The notes: generated from the sequence alone by a model not told the origin. DNA of 64,000 bases from Liminaster sp964567855 (GCA_964567855.1 CAZMOE010000007.1:34300-98299); one strand, 5' to 3'. Shown: positions 26,747-35,940, counted from the stretch's first letter. A program made the numbers and translations.

Positions 26747-28186
26747 TTAGGAAACCGGTGTAAGATTGATCTCTGCTGCCTTTTGATCCAGAAAATGGAG
26801 GGCCGCTTCATATTCGTTGGGTATTACTCCATCCAGAATGGCGTCTTTCAATGCTAATTTCAGGACGCCGACTTCGCGACAGGGCGACAGATTATAGCGA
26901 CGCATGATTTCCAGTCCGTCGACCGGTGGTTGCCAATTGCGGATGCGGTCCTTTTCTTCGATTTCCACCAGTTTTTGTCGTACGATCTTGAAATTGTCGA
27001 GAAAGCGGCGCACTTTCTCGGAATTGTGGGAGGTAATGTCTGCCTCGCACAAGGTCATCAGTTCATCTATGTCATCGCCGGCATCGAACAAGAGGCGCCG
27101 TACTGCTGAGTCGGTGATTCCTTCATCCGAGAGGCCTATCGGACGCATGTGGAGCAGGACCATTTTTTCCACATACTTGGCCTCTTTTCCTAATGGCAGT
27201 TTCAATCTCCTGAAAATGGGCAATACCATTTTATAGCCGATGTAATCGTGATTGTGGAACGTCCAACCTATTTTTTCGTTGTAGGCCTTGGCCTTGGCCT
27301 TCCCCAGATCATGCATTAGAGCGGCCCACCGGAGCCAAAGATTCTGGTTCCCGCTGGCTGCGACATGGTCGAGTACGGTAATCGTGTGATAAAAGTTATC
27401 TTTATGTCCATGCCCGTCGCGGTTTTCTATTCCGCACAAAGCCTGCAGTTCCGGAAAGATAATTTGAAGTAGGCCGCACCGTTGCAGCAACAGCCAGCCG
27501 GTCGAAGGTTGTGCTGTCTGATTGATTTTATTTAGTTCGTCGGCGATTCGTTCGTTGGAGATAATATGTATTCTTTCCCGGTTGCGCGCGATGGCCTCGA
27601 AAGTTTCAGGAACGATCTTGAAATTAAAGCGGGTTGCGAAACGGATGGCACGCAACATGCGTAGCGGATCGTCGCTGAAGGTGATGTCTGGGTCGCAGGG
27701 GGTCCGGATCAGTTTTTTTTCCAAATCGTTCAGACCGTTGAATGGATCCACGAGTTCGCCGAAGCGATTTTTGTTCAGGCAGATGGCCATGGCGTTGATG
27801 GTCAGATCTCTGCGGTTCTGATCATCTTCCAGCGTTCCGTCTTCTACAACAGGCTTTCGACTGTCATGAGAATATGATTCTTTGCGGGCACCGACAAATT
27901 CGACTTCTACGCCATGATGTTTGACCTGGGCGGTTCCGAAGTTCTTGAAGACAGTCAGGTTCGTATGGGAACCCAATCGCTTGGCGACGGCCTGGGCTAA
28001 TTCTATACCGCTGCCAACCGTAACCACATCGATGTCTTTGGACGGCTGCTGCAGGAAGATGTCTCTGACGTATCCTCCTATGACATAGCATTCTTTACCG
28101 AGTCGGTCTGCCTCTTCAGATATAATTTTGAAAATTGGCAGGTCAAGATGACATATTAACGTGTCTCGTGTTGGAATTGGTATCAT
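26747..28186 (-). CDS. cca: CCA tRNA nucleotidyltransferase / poly(A) polymerase family with HD domain
   Basis: A 479-residue enzyme that adds or repairs the CCA end of tRNA. The head nucleotidyltransferase has GGYVRD near residue 37 and the two metal-binding Asp in KDIDVV near residue 51. DQNRRDLTINAM and DPLRMLRAIRFATRF are neck motifs of the class II enzymes. An HD phosphohydrolase domain follows around residues 260-400 (HTITVLDHV, WAALMHDLGKAKA). This layout is the common Bacteroidetes form. CCA-adding against poly(A) polymerase activity is not separable here, but a CCA enzyme is far more likely. Confidence 0.9.
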   Translation of the reverse strand: MIPIPTRDTLICHLDLPIFKIISEEADRLGKECYVIGGYVRDIFLQQPSKDIDVVTVGSGIELAQAVAKRLGSHTNLTVFKNFGTAQVKHHGVEVEFVGARKESYSHDSRKPVVEDGTLEDDQNRRDLTINAMAICLNKNRFGELVDPFNGLNDLEKKLIRTPCDPDITFSDDPLRMLRAIRFATRFNFKIVPETFEAIARNRERIHIISNERIADELNKINQTAQPSTGWLLLQRCGLLQIIFPELQALCGIENRDGHGHKDNFYHTITVLDHVAASGNQNLWLRWAALMHDLGKAKAKAYNEKIGWTFHNHDYIGYKMVLPIFRRLKLPLGKEAKYVEKMVLLHMRPIGLSDEGITDSAVRRLLFDAGDDIDELMTLCEADITSHNSEKVRRFLDNFKIVRQKLVEIEEKDRIRNWQPPVDGLEIMRRYNLSPCREVGVLKLALKDAILDGVIPNEYEAALHFLDQKAAEINLTPVS

Positions 28187-28222
28187 TTCTTTAATAATTT
28201 GTTAAGTTCGTGTTTTCCGCTA

Positions 28223-28253
28223 TTGTGGAATTATAGGATAATTGCTACCTTTG
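28223..28253 (+). promoter_or_regulatory. Rightward promoter with no downstream rightward gene
   Basis: TTG at 28223-28225 and TACCTTTG at 28246-28253, spaced by exactly 20 bases, form a full Bacteroidetes promoter pointing right. Both flanking genes run left. It drives the candidate small RNA listed next. Confidence 0.65.
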
Positions 28254-28259
28254 TAGCGT

Positions 28260-28326
28260 GTTTTTCATGGTATAAGATTTAAGGTTAGTGAAGATGGTAT
28301 GCTGTGACAGCAGACCATCTTTTTTT
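28260..28326 (+). ncRNA. Candidate small RNA, about 65 bases
   Basis: The unit runs from the start site predicted by the promoter at 28223-28253 to an intrinsic terminator. It contains no open reading frame of useful length. About 30 unstructured bases precede the terminator hairpin. The last two bases overlap the end of the S4-protein gene on the other strand. I do not recognise an RNA family. The evidence is the match of a full promoter to a canonical terminator at a short distance; expression is not shown. Confidence 0.45.
28292..28326 (+). terminator. Intrinsic terminator of the candidate small RNA
   Basis: AGATGGT at 28292-28298 pairs with ACCATCT at 28314-28320; inside, after one mismatch, TGCT pairs with AGCA around a GTGAC loop. 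Seven T residues follow directly. Confidence 0.75.
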
Positions 28327-28780
28327 AGATATCTATCCGAGGCAATTGTCTGGCAATATCATCATCTTCCAGATCATCCAAATCGAAATCGAACTCATCT
28401 ATGTATTCAGGTTGTGCATATTCGTCCAATTCACGACGGTCTTTCTTTGTCGGACGTCCTGAGCCTTTAGCCCTGTCGATAAATCCGTTCAGCCGTTGCA
28501 GTTGCAGGAGATCGAGTTGTTCCTTGGACGTGACATTTTCCATGAAGAGCGGAACCAGTTTGGCCCCCATACGGTTTTCAGATAGCTGCAGGACTTTGAA
28601 CGAGTAGGTAATCGGAGGTTTGCGGACCTGAATGATTTCCCCGATTCTGATTATCCGGGAAGGTTTAACCTTGGAATTATTGATGCTGACACGTCCCAGT
28701 TTGCAAGCGTCGGCCGCAATCGAGCGGGTTTTGAAGATTCTTACCGCCCAAAGCCATTTGTCAATTCTTACCTCACTCAT
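28325..28780 (-). CDS. S4-domain RNA-binding protein, HslR/Hsp15-like
   Basis: A 151-residue cytoplasmic protein. Residues 1-60 form an S4 RNA-binding domain (RIDKWLWAVRIFKTRS, then GRVSINNSKVKPS and VRKPP) as in Hsp15, which binds 50S subunits carrying a nascent chain after abortive translation. The central part has the usual Lys/Arg-rich stretch (GSGRPTKKDRRELDEY), and the tail is a long acidic run (DEFDFDLDDLEDDD). It lies 20 bases after pth, consistent with a translation-quality operon of rplY, pth and this gene. Confidence 0.88.
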   Translation of the reverse strand: MSEVRIDKWLWAVRIFKTRSIAADACKLGRVSINNSKVKPSRIIRIGEIIQVRKPPITYSFKVLQLSENRMGAKLVPLFMENVTSKEQLDLLQLQRLNGFIDRAKGSGRPTKKDRRELDEYAQPEYIDEFDFDLDDLEDDDIARQLPRIDI

Positions 28781-28799
28781 TACCTTATTTCTGTATAAA

Positions 28800-29363
28800 T
28801 TATTTTCGATTATACTGATTCATCGCAAACTGAATGCCGCTGAGGCAAAACGCCCGGATGATATCGGCGGCCAGTTCAAGTCTTTCCGCCATCTGCGATT
28901 CCTGTTCCGGATCAAAGGTGCCCAAAACCCACTCCACCTGTTTCCCTTTCGGGTAGTCGTTGCCTACTCCGAATCGGAGGCGGGCGAAGTTTTCGCTGCC
29001 GGTAGCTCTTGCTATATCTTTCAGACCGTTATGTCCGCCAGCAGAACCACCCGGTCGAAGACGGAGCTGGCCGAAAGGAAGCGCGATGTCGTCATTGATG
29101 ACCAGCAGATGGTCCAGATCGATCTTTTCTTGTTGCATCCAATAGCGGACAGCGTTGCCGCTCAAGTTCATAAACGTATTGGGCTTCAGCAGGAGCAGTT
29201 GCTGGTTCTTGACGCGGGTTTCTGCGATGGCGCCAAAGCGGTCGTTTTTAAAACAAAGATTGGATGCTTTTGCAAAAGCATCCAATACTCTGAATCCAAT
29301 ATTATGTCTGGTCATGGCGTATTCATCGCCGATGTTACCCAATCCACAAATCAGAAATTTCAT
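28800..29363 (-). CDS. pth: Peptidyl-tRNA hydrolase
   Basis: A 187-residue enzyme that frees tRNA from prematurely released peptides. The N-terminal GLGNIGDEYAMTRHNIGF carries the active-site Asn and the catalytic His at about residue 20. LLKPNTFMNLSG near residue 60 and INDDIALPFGQLRLR with GSAGGHNGL near residues 90-115 are the other signature blocks. The length is normal. It lies 28 bases after rplY and 20 bases before the S4-protein gene, on one strand. Confidence 0.96.
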   Translation of the reverse strand: MKFLICGLGNIGDEYAMTRHNIGFRVLDAFAKASNLCFKNDRFGAIAETRVKNQQLLLLKPNTFMNLSGNAVRYWMQQEKIDLDHLLVINDDIALPFGQLRLRPGGSAGGHNGLKDIARATGSENFARLRFGVGNDYPKGKQVEWVLGTFDPEQESQMAERLELAADIIRAFCLSGIQFAMNQYNRK

Positions 29364-29391
29364 GAACGATGGTTAAGTCCTTGTCGTTAGA

Positions 29392-29961
29392 TTATTTTCC
29401 GGCAGCAGCGGCACGAGATGCACGAGTAGCGCGAACTGCAGCGACGATGGCTTCACCGGCAGTGAGAACCTCGAGGTTTTCAAATTTGCATTCTTTTACC
29501 TTCATGGTTTTGCCAAGGGCGATGTTGGTAACGTCAATGATGAGGCGTTCGGGGATATTAGTCCAAAGGCCTTTGACAGAAAGATCGCGAAGCTGTTTGA
29601 CCAATTTACCACCGGCCTTGACACCTTCAGCATGACCTTCCAATTTAACCGGGATCTTAACGGTAATCGGCTTGCTTTCTTCAATTACGAGGAAGTCGAT
29701 ATGAAGAATGTCCTCATCAACCGGGCTGAACTGCATTTCCTTTACGATGGCTTTGCATTCCTGACCTTCAATGTTCAGGTTAACCATATATACCTGAGAG
29801 GTATAGATCAGGTTACGCAGGTCGGCAACTTTAACAGAGAAGAGTGTGGTTTCACCCTTGCCGATCAAGTTGCAGGGTACCATACCGGCAGCGCGGAGAT
29901 TCTTGGCTGCTTTCTTACCGATGTCAGATCTTTTGACACCATTCAAATCATACTGTTTCAT
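29392..29961 (-). CDS. rplY: 50S ribosomal protein L25, long (Ctc/TL5) form
   Basis: A 189-residue ribosomal protein that binds 5S rRNA. The N-terminal L25 domain (RSDIGKKAAKNLRAAGMVP) is followed by the Ctc/TL5 C-terminal beta domain (VDEDILHIDFLVI, VKIPVKLEGHAEGVKAGGKL) and a short Ala/Arg-rich tail. It is the first gene of the rplY-pth-S4 unit and has a strong promoter about 145 bases upstream, leaving a long leader. Confidence 0.96.
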   Translation of the reverse strand: MKQYDLNGVKRSDIGKKAAKNLRAAGMVPCNLIGKGETTLFSVKVADLRNLIYTSQVYMVNLNIEGQECKAIVKEMQFSPVDEDILHIDFLVIEESKPITVKIPVKLEGHAEGVKAGGKLVKQLRDLSVKGLWTNIPERLIIDVTNIALGKTMKVKECKFENLEVLTAGEAIVAAVRATRASRAAAAGK

Positions 29962-30106
29962 GATTGTTTGTTAAGTTTAATGTGTTACTCAAAATTGAGG
30001 ATGTTGCTCCTTAATCTCCCATCACACTGATTATCGCGGGGACAAGTATATTGGTAAGGACCTCTGCCGCACCGGATAATTGCTGATGCTTAATTCAAAA
30101 GCGGCG

Positions 30107-30137
30107 CAAAGATAATGTTTTGCTTCCGATTATCCAA
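30107..30137 (-). promoter_or_regulatory. Promoter of the rplY-pth operon with a long leader
   Basis: On the minus strand TTG (30135-30137) and TATCTTTG (30107-30114) are separated by exactly 20 bases. The predicted leader is about 135-140 bases; in it I see no strong hairpin or leader peptide that I can defend. Confidence 0.75.
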
Positions 30138-30201
30138 GTTTTTCTTTATCTTTTCGTTTTTTGTGATTGTCATTTCTTTCGAGATGCCTTAAAATTACAG
30201 C

Positions 30202-30232
30202 TTCCCCACCCAGATTGATTGCTGGGCCGGGA
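30202..30232 (-). terminator. Possible terminator after the GH5/GH43 remnant
   Basis: TTCCC..CCCAG pairs with CTGGG..GGGAA around a 7-base loop with a small internal mismatch. The T run on the minus strand is weak. Confidence 0.35.
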
Positions 30233-30265
30233 ACCTGCCGTTTTTTCGTTTATACTATTTTCCGA

Positions 30266-32112
30266 TCATTTGAAAATAGTGATTTTTTCTTTTCCTATGA
30301 TGTAGATTCCGGCCGGTAATTTCCGGATGGCCTCTTGGCGTGGGATCCGGGTGTATATTTTCAGACCGGTAAGGGTATATACCTCGACTAAAGTATCGTC
30401 TTCTGCCTGGAGGAGATAGATATCTGAACCAGGTTCTTCGTAAGAATCCGAGTTGGTCAGATAAACTTTCTTGACGATAAACGGTGTGTTGCCGAGACTC
30501 CAGAATCCGACGATATAGATGTGGCTGGGGTCGAGGCGGGTTGTGGTACCGTTGCGGAACATTTCAGCGCTTTTGGCGACAACCTGACGGCTATTGCCGA
30601 AATCATACATGGCGCAGCCGGTCCAATAGTTGTTTTCGTCAAAGATGCGGAATGAGATGTTGCATCTGTTGTCGCTTCCCAACTGGGCTACCAGATATTT
30701 ATAGTTGGAAATATCGATGCCGGCCGAGTATTTCCATCCGGCGAAGCCGTATTGTCCGGTGGTGACGGTATGTGTTTTTTCGTTGAAGGAACCGGTTTTC
30801 CAGATGGATGGGTTGAACAGGCCGCTGACCAGCGGAAAACTACTTGCCTCGATGGTGATCTGCACGCTTTTTTCACCGCCCAATGTCCCCTTATAGGTTG
30901 CGGTGAGCTTGGTTTTTCCGTCTTTGACAGCCGTGATTCGGCCGTTGTTGACGGAAATGATTGCCGGATCGTAATCGCTGTATGTTGCAGCGGAAGAGAT
31001 ATTCTCGCTATGCCCGTCGCGGTAGACTGCCTGAAGTTCGATTGAGGAAGAGCTTCCGGTGAGCAGGGTGAGGTTTTCATCGCCGATGAAATTTATGTAC
31101 TCAAGGGTCAGTGACTCCTCGCTGTAACCGTCGAAGTGATTGTCGAAATAGGTTTCTTCCTTGAATACAGGCTCAGTGGCGAACCAGTCGACGTCAACCC
31201 AACCGCCGAGGGCCTTGGTAGCATAGTTGAAGATGGCAAATTTGTTGCCGGTAAAGACGGAAAGATTATATTTCATGGCAAATTCTTCGCCGAATCGGGT
31301 ATAAACTTCGTTGTCGGTGCTATAATAGAAATTTGCTTTCCCGGTCATATAGTTGGCGACGGCTCGCAGATAAACGGTATCGGCGATAATGGTCGGGCCG
31401 ACGGTTTCCGTCTCGCTGTTGCCATCGCTGAGGGAGGTGGTGGCGTAAACGATTTTTTTGTTTTCACCATTCATCGTCGTGGAGATCATATAATAATTGT
31501 CGTCGATGCGGATTACATCCGGATCCGGAAAATCGCCGAAGATGACAGGATTGTTATATTGGCCGTTGCCTGCGTCGCTGCTGGCCAAACGGCTATAGTC
31601 CGGGCGGGTATAATAATCCTCTGCATATTCCTGATACCAATGGTAGATGGGCCAGGGGAATGCCTCCGGGTCGGTCAGGAATGTATAGTTGTCGTCGGCC
31701 GGCGCTTCGTCTTTGAAGGCCGCCAGATGCTGAATCGGTTGAAATTAAAGGCCGAGATGTCGTTTTCTCCAGTTGTGGAGACACCAGGAATGTTGGACCG
31801 ATAGGGATCCATGTGCATCCTGACAAAATTCATTTTCCAGCCGGCGGCCATTAGCTCGTCGATGCGTCGCTGGTTGTAGTTCAGGCAACCTTGGATATTG
31901 TAATTCGTCCAGTATTGGCCGCGTTCGTTGAACCATGGACTATAGGTTTGGCGGAAGCCGTGGAGTTTCACGACATTGCCGTGCGGGTCTTTTAACTGAT
32001 TGTCCTCAACGTGCAGTTCTGGCATTGCCATGCCTTCCCACGCTTCGGTTGGCAGCACCGAGGTGCAGAACAGAAATAACGCCCAGAAAGGAAAAAGGAA
32101 ATGATGTTTCAT
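30266..32112 (-). pseudogene. Decayed secreted glycosidase: GH5 start joined out of frame to a gutted GH43
   Basis: The first frame (31675-32112) encodes a signal peptide and the start of a GH5 barrel (NVVKLHGFRQTYSPWF, then MNFVRMHMDPYRSN). It leaves homology near FNFNRF at about 31740 and soon stops. The next frame is open from about 31745 to 30266 and resumes with IQHLAAFKDEAP, a GH43 start (FGDFPDPDVIRIDDNYY) and then at once the GH43 C-terminal beta-sandwich (NFYYSTDNEVYTRFGEEF, GGWVDVDWF). Most of the five-bladed propeller is missing. An Ig-like module, a beta-sandwich and a sorting-like tail (LPAGIYIIGKEKITIFK) remain. At least one frameshifting junction and one large internal deletion are needed. 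It probably once acted on hemicellulose or arabinan. Confidence 0.75.
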
Positions 32113-32820
32113 ATTGTAATGAATTTATATTTTTGCTGCTAAGATATGTGTGTCAGTCCGTTTCTCTTGTATGGTTTGAAACATCTGTTGCGTGATGTGT
32201 AACACCGGTTTTATAAATGATGCATTTTTATTTATATATGTGACAAAATCTTGATGAGTGGGGTGTTTCCTCTCCGTGTATGATATTCGGTTGAAACTTT
32301 GTTTTATCGATGTGTGGAGTTTTAACGTTGGCGAGAATGCAGATTTTATGTTTCCTTTTCTTCTGTATGAATGATGATATGGCAGGATATTGTGTTATGA
32401 TTATTACTCGATCTTCACAAATGCTTGTGCCGGGATTCTATGGAAATAATGAGTGTCGGGTTATATTGTCTTCGGTTTTGGAGAGATTACAGGGTTTTAC
32501 GCCGTTTGGGTTCTTGAGAATCGGGAGGGTTTGTGATGTCCGCCGGCGTGCTTATCCGGCTGATTGGATGCTATGGGGGTGATATTTTTTTCTATTTTTC
32601 AAAAAAATATCATAAGGATGTGAACTTTTCAAAAACGGGACTGTTATATAGTCAGAACTGAGAGGAAAATTTCTTACCAGTAACCTATAATATGGAACAC
32701 ATATTAATCTATTTGATGAATTGTTATCAGATCATAGTTATTTTGGTATTAGGATGATTTAGTTCTTTAATTATGATTTTAAATTTTGTGCAACATCTCG
32801 ATTTTATGAAGTAAAATGGA
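32113..32820. other. AT-rich gap with no recognisable gene
   Basis: About 700 bases upstream of the glycosidase remnant. One rightward frame (32310-32582, 90 codons) resembles no family I know and lacks a promoter match, so I do not call it. Part may be further debris of the decayed locus. No tRNA or repeat seen. Confidence 0.4.
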
Positions 32821-32849
32821 AAGCGGGCAATAATATGCCCGCTTTTTTT
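32821..32849. terminator. Strong hairpin terminator after the Pmp3 gene
   Basis: AAGCGGGCA at 32821-32829 pairs with TGCCCGCTT at 32836-32844 around a 6-base loop. The T run is on the plus strand; on the minus strand, where the small gene ends 15 bases away, the stem is preceded by an A run, so it can act both ways. Confidence 0.7.
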
Positions 32850-32864
32850 GTCGGTGTACAGATG

Positions 32865-33023
32865 TTATTTTTCGGTTTTGTTCAGAATGATCAGGGCGGC
32901 AATCACGCCGGGAACCCATGCCACAAGAGTGAGCAGAAAAACAATGAGTACAGAACCGCATCCCTTGTCAAGAACAGCCAAAGGCGGGAAGATGATAGCG
33001 AGAAGAACTCTTAAACAGGACAT
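32865..33023 (-). CDS. Pmp3/YqaE-family small membrane protein
   Basis: A 52-residue protein translated by eye from the minus strand. It starts MSCLRVLLAIIFPPLAVLDK and contains two hydrophobic segments joined by a short DKGCG turn, then WVPGVIAALIILNK; the FPPLAV and PGVIAA segments are the UPF0057 (Pmp3) signatures. Such proteins sit in the inner membrane and in other organisms respond to salt or membrane stress. It has its own perfect promoter and a terminator, so it is a single-gene unit. The family call is confident because the pattern covers nearly the whole peptide. Confidence 0.9.
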   Translation of the reverse strand: MSCLRVLLAIIFPPLAVLDKGCGSVLIVFLLTLVAWVPGVIAALIILNKTEK

Positions 33024-33053
33024 GACAATAGTATTAAGATTGGATTATGCCGG

Positions 33054-33084
33054 CAAAGATAGGGCAGGCAGGGTGAAATGACAA
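33054..33084 (-). promoter_or_regulatory. Promoter of the Pmp3-like gene
   Basis: On the minus strand TTG (33082-33084) and TATCTTTG (33054-33061) are separated by exactly 20 bases, 31 bases before the ATG. Confidence 0.75.
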
Positions 33085-33273
33085 ATATCTTTTATCGAAA
33101 TATTATGTCGGTCATTGTGTTTACCATTATTTTGTCAATGCGGATGGTTAGTCCGGTAGCGTGTGGCCCCCTGTTTTTTATTTCGGGCGGAATGTTATGA
33201 AGTTAAGAACCGGTAAATTTTTATTCTGCCGGGCGGACTATTCAGGATAGCTGTTTGCTTGTGGCAGGAATGT

Positions 33274-35367
33274 TCAGAATACAAAACCGATGTTGACCAG
33301 GAAGTCTACTTTTTCGGTGAGATTGGAATAGTGGAAGCTCCCTGAGATGGGGCCGATGACGGTTTTATAAATGTAGCCGAGTTTTGCTCCCCAGTAGGGA
33401 TCGTTTTCAAAAAGAGTTTCTGGATATGGCGCCGATCCAAGCAATCCGCCGCCGAGTATGATGAACTGATTTTTGCTGACTCGCCCTCGGATATCGAGAC
33501 CGGTGGTAAACATAGCGTTGTTGATGATTTGTAATTTGGTGATACCGCTGAATGTCGATTGTCCGTCGAAGATGTCTCCGTTGGCAACTCCTCCCACGAA
33601 ATTCAGCAGGGCATACATGTCATCGTAGGGATGTTTCACAAACCGGAGGGCGGCATGGGGCAGGAATACAACGTTCCGGTTCATGCTCCAGGCCTGTAAA
33701 AAGCGGGCACTGAGGATATGCGTGGCCTGATGTCCCTTGTAAGTAAACAGATTGTCGGTGACGAGCTGGTATTTTCCCTCCAACAGACGTCCGCGTTTCG
33801 GGTACCAGGAATCATCGATGGTGCTGTAAAGGTAGCGGAAGTAGTAGCGGAAATATCTTACGTTTCTCACTCGGATATCTTTGGCGGTCAGCAGTCCGTC
33901 CCATCGGTAGTAATCATGGACAAGGCCAGCCTGGCAGAGCATCTGTTGCCAGCTGCGGAGCATTTCGATGCGGGCCTGATGCCGGTAATAGTTCAGATTG
34001 GCTACCCGTCGGTTGCCGTAATGTATGTTGATATTATCGCTGTCGAATTGATAGCCGATATTCAGAAAGAAGTCCTTGTGAATGTCCCAGTTCAGCTTGG
34101 TTGAAATATAGCTCCGGTCACCCAACCGTCCTTTGATGTTCAGGAATGAATCGTGTCCTTTGGCAGGAAGTTTGAGGTGCAGGCCCAGCAACAGCGCCAC
34201 GTCCTTAATATTGTCATAGCGCACGCTGAGATTGATGGAGCTCTCCGCAAACGAGTTTTTCAGGGATGCACTTTTCCGATAGCGTTCGCTTTGTTCTTCT
34301 TGCTCCAATTCGAGACTTTCTTCTATGGAAGTAATCTGTTTGGGCTGCTTCATCTGTTCCGGTTTCCGGCCGCTTCGGTCAAGTTGGTAACGGATACGTT
34401 TCAGATCGTTCCATTTCGAGAGAGCAGCCAGTTCGCCGCGTCGTTTTAACGTATCTATGGCAGTGGTGGAGAAACTTGCCGCACTATAACCGCTGACATC
34501 TACTTTGATATAAATGTCTGTGCTGTCTATTTTTGCGAAATAGTCATTGTTGGTGGCCACATCGATCACTTGCATGACGACACGGTCAATGCCTTTCAGT
34601 TCTTCTGCGGGTAATAAATTGGCCTGGACATCCACACCGATGATAATGTCGGCCCCCATTTTCTTGGCAACATCGGTAGGATAGTTATTCATGATGCCGC
34701 CATCGACAAAGACGCGGTCTTCGGAGCGTACCGGGGTGAAAATTCCCGGTATGGACATGCTGGCACGCATGGCCTCCTGCAGGTTTCCGTCATGAAATTC
34801 ATAGGCCTCCCCGTGGGCAATATCCACGGCGACGCATGCGAAAGGAATCGGAAGAGAATCGAAACTGCCGACATCTCCATTGTATGGATAGAGCAATTGG
34901 TGGAGTAGGTGATCCAGATTAATGCCCTTAATGACTCCTCCGTTTGCAAATTCAGGATTGGCAGCCTGAAAGGGAATGGAAAGCGCGTAGTGTTCGGTCT
35001 GTATCCGGTCTGCAAGAGACTGGTTCTGCGGATTCTGGCGGTCTGACAACAATAACTTCCAGTCTTGCGAGGAGAGAAGACTGTCCAACTGGTCTGTGGT
35101 ATAGCCTGTGGAGTACAGGCCGCCGATCAATGCCCCCATCGAGGTTCCCACTATATAGTCTATCGGTATCCCTGCTTTCTCGATTACCCGTAAGGCGCCG
35201 ACGTGAGCCGCTCCTTTCGCACCGCCACCACTTAAAACGACAGCAACCTTGGGCAAACCCCTGGTGCTGTCGTTGTACGATGAAGAAATGTCCGATTGTG
35301 CAGCTTCAATGTGCGGCCAGCAGAAAAAACTGCATAGACACAATGCAAGAATGCAAGGGCATTTCAT
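33274..35367 (-). CDS. Patatin-like phospholipase with C-terminal outer-membrane barrel
   Basis: A 697-residue exported lipase of the type V-d (PlpD-like) layout. A signal peptide covers about residues 1-22. The patatin domain has the oxyanion loop LSGGGAKGAAH near residue 44, the nucleophile S76 in GTSMG, and D222 in FVDGGIMNNYP, giving a complete Ser-Asp dyad. A POTRA-like segment lies near residues 300-360, and the last 330 residues are alternating strands that end FLVNIGFVF, a barrel-type C-terminus. It would hydrolyse phospholipids at the outer membrane. It is the last gene of the lpx operon, 26 bases after the pRiA4b-like gene, which suggests a role in outer-leaflet lipid balance. Confidence 0.88.
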   Translation of the reverse strand: MKCPCILALCLCSFFCWPHIEAAQSDISSSYNDSTRGLPKVAVVLSGGGAKGAAHVGALRVIEKAGIPIDYIVGTSMGALIGGLYSTGYTTDQLDSLLSSQDWKLLLSDRQNPQNQSLADRIQTEHYALSIPFQAANPEFANGGVIKGINLDHLLHQLLYPYNGDVGSFDSLPIPFACVAVDIAHGEAYEFHDGNLQEAMRASMSIPGIFTPVRSEDRVFVDGGIMNNYPTDVAKKMGADIIIGVDVQANLLPAEELKGIDRVVMQVIDVATNNDYFAKIDSTDIYIKVDVSGYSAASFSTTAIDTLKRRGELAALSKWNDLKRIRYQLDRSGRKPEQMKQPKQITSIEESLELEQEEQSERYRKSASLKNSFAESSINLSVRYDNIKDVALLLGLHLKLPAKGHDSFLNIKGRLGDRSYISTKLNWDIHKDFFLNIGYQFDSDNINIHYGNRRVANLNYYRHQARIEMLRSWQQMLCQAGLVHDYYRWDGLLTAKDIRVRNVRYFRYYFRYLYSTIDDSWYPKRGRLLEGKYQLVTDNLFTYKGHQATHILSARFLQAWSMNRNVVFLPHAALRFVKHPYDDMYALLNFVGGVANGDIFDGQSTFSGITKLQIINNAMFTTGLDIRGRVSKNQFIILGGGLLGSAPYPETLFENDPYWGAKLGYIYKTVIGPISGSFHYSNLTEKVDFLVNIGFVF

Positions 35368-35393
35368 AAATATGCATGGTTAACAATGGACTG

Positions 35394-35930
35394 TCAATAG
35401 GATTCGTCGCTCAGTTCCTCAAGATCCGAGAAACCTTCGGCATCCAATTCGTCCGGGTCGTAGTCTTCATCTCCGTACATGGCGTCTTCCCCGCCGTTTG
35501 CGCCGATCAGCAGTTCATCGATGTCTTTGACCTGTACGGGAGCTTTGCCTGTCGATACCAGGATCTGGGGTTGTTTCAGATGTTTGCCCGTTTCAATGGT
35601 CTTGAGTTGTATGTATAAGAACCGTTCGCACATTGTATCGAAGAGAAACAACAGTTTCGTTTTCTCTTCTTGCAGCAGGTCGTTGAGATGAGTCTTGTCC
35701 ATGCTCCAGCTTTCGACCGTAGGGTCGTCGTTCATCTCTATCAGGGTGATTTCTTTCTTCTTGCTCCAGTCGGGATCGCAAATAAAGAAAGAGGTCATCT
35801 GGTCTTTCTTATAACTACATGTTTTAAGGATGGCGTCGTGCAGCTCAAGGAATGTAGCTTCTGCGTCAATGACGATTTCACGACGGAAATCGTCAATTTC
35901 ATCCGACAGTATGACAAAATGAAATATCAT
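35394..35930 (-). CDS. Plasmid pRiA4b ORF-3-like domain protein
   Basis: A 178-residue cytoplasmic protein that fits the pRiA4b ORF-3-like family: FREIVIDAEATFLELHDAI near the N-terminus, then FFICDPDWSKKKEITL. The tail is strongly acidic (GDEDYDPDELDAEGF). The family has no settled biochemical function. It sits 10 bases after lpxA and 26 bases before the patatin gene, so it is cotranscribed with lipid A genes; despite the family name I see no sign of plasmid origin. Confidence 0.75.
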   Translation of the reverse strand: MIFHFVILSDEIDDFRREIVIDAEATFLELHDAILKTCSYKKDQMTSFFICDPDWSKKKEITLIEMNDDPTVESWSMDKTHLNDLLQEEKTKLLFLFDTMCERFLYIQLKTIETGKHLKQPQILVSTGKAPVQVKDIDELLIGANGGEDAMYGDEDYDPDELDAEGFSDLEELSDESY

Positions 35931-35940
35931 ATAGATGTAT

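Noticed and set aside
32310..32582. A 90-codon rightward frame in the AT-rich gap beside the glycosidase remnant
   Set aside because: No family signature; the gap looks like decaying sequence.
35394..35930. Plasmid or mobile-element origin suggested by the pRiA4b ORF-3 name
   Set aside because: The gene is embedded in the lipid A operon with 10-base spacing and no repeats or transposase nearby.
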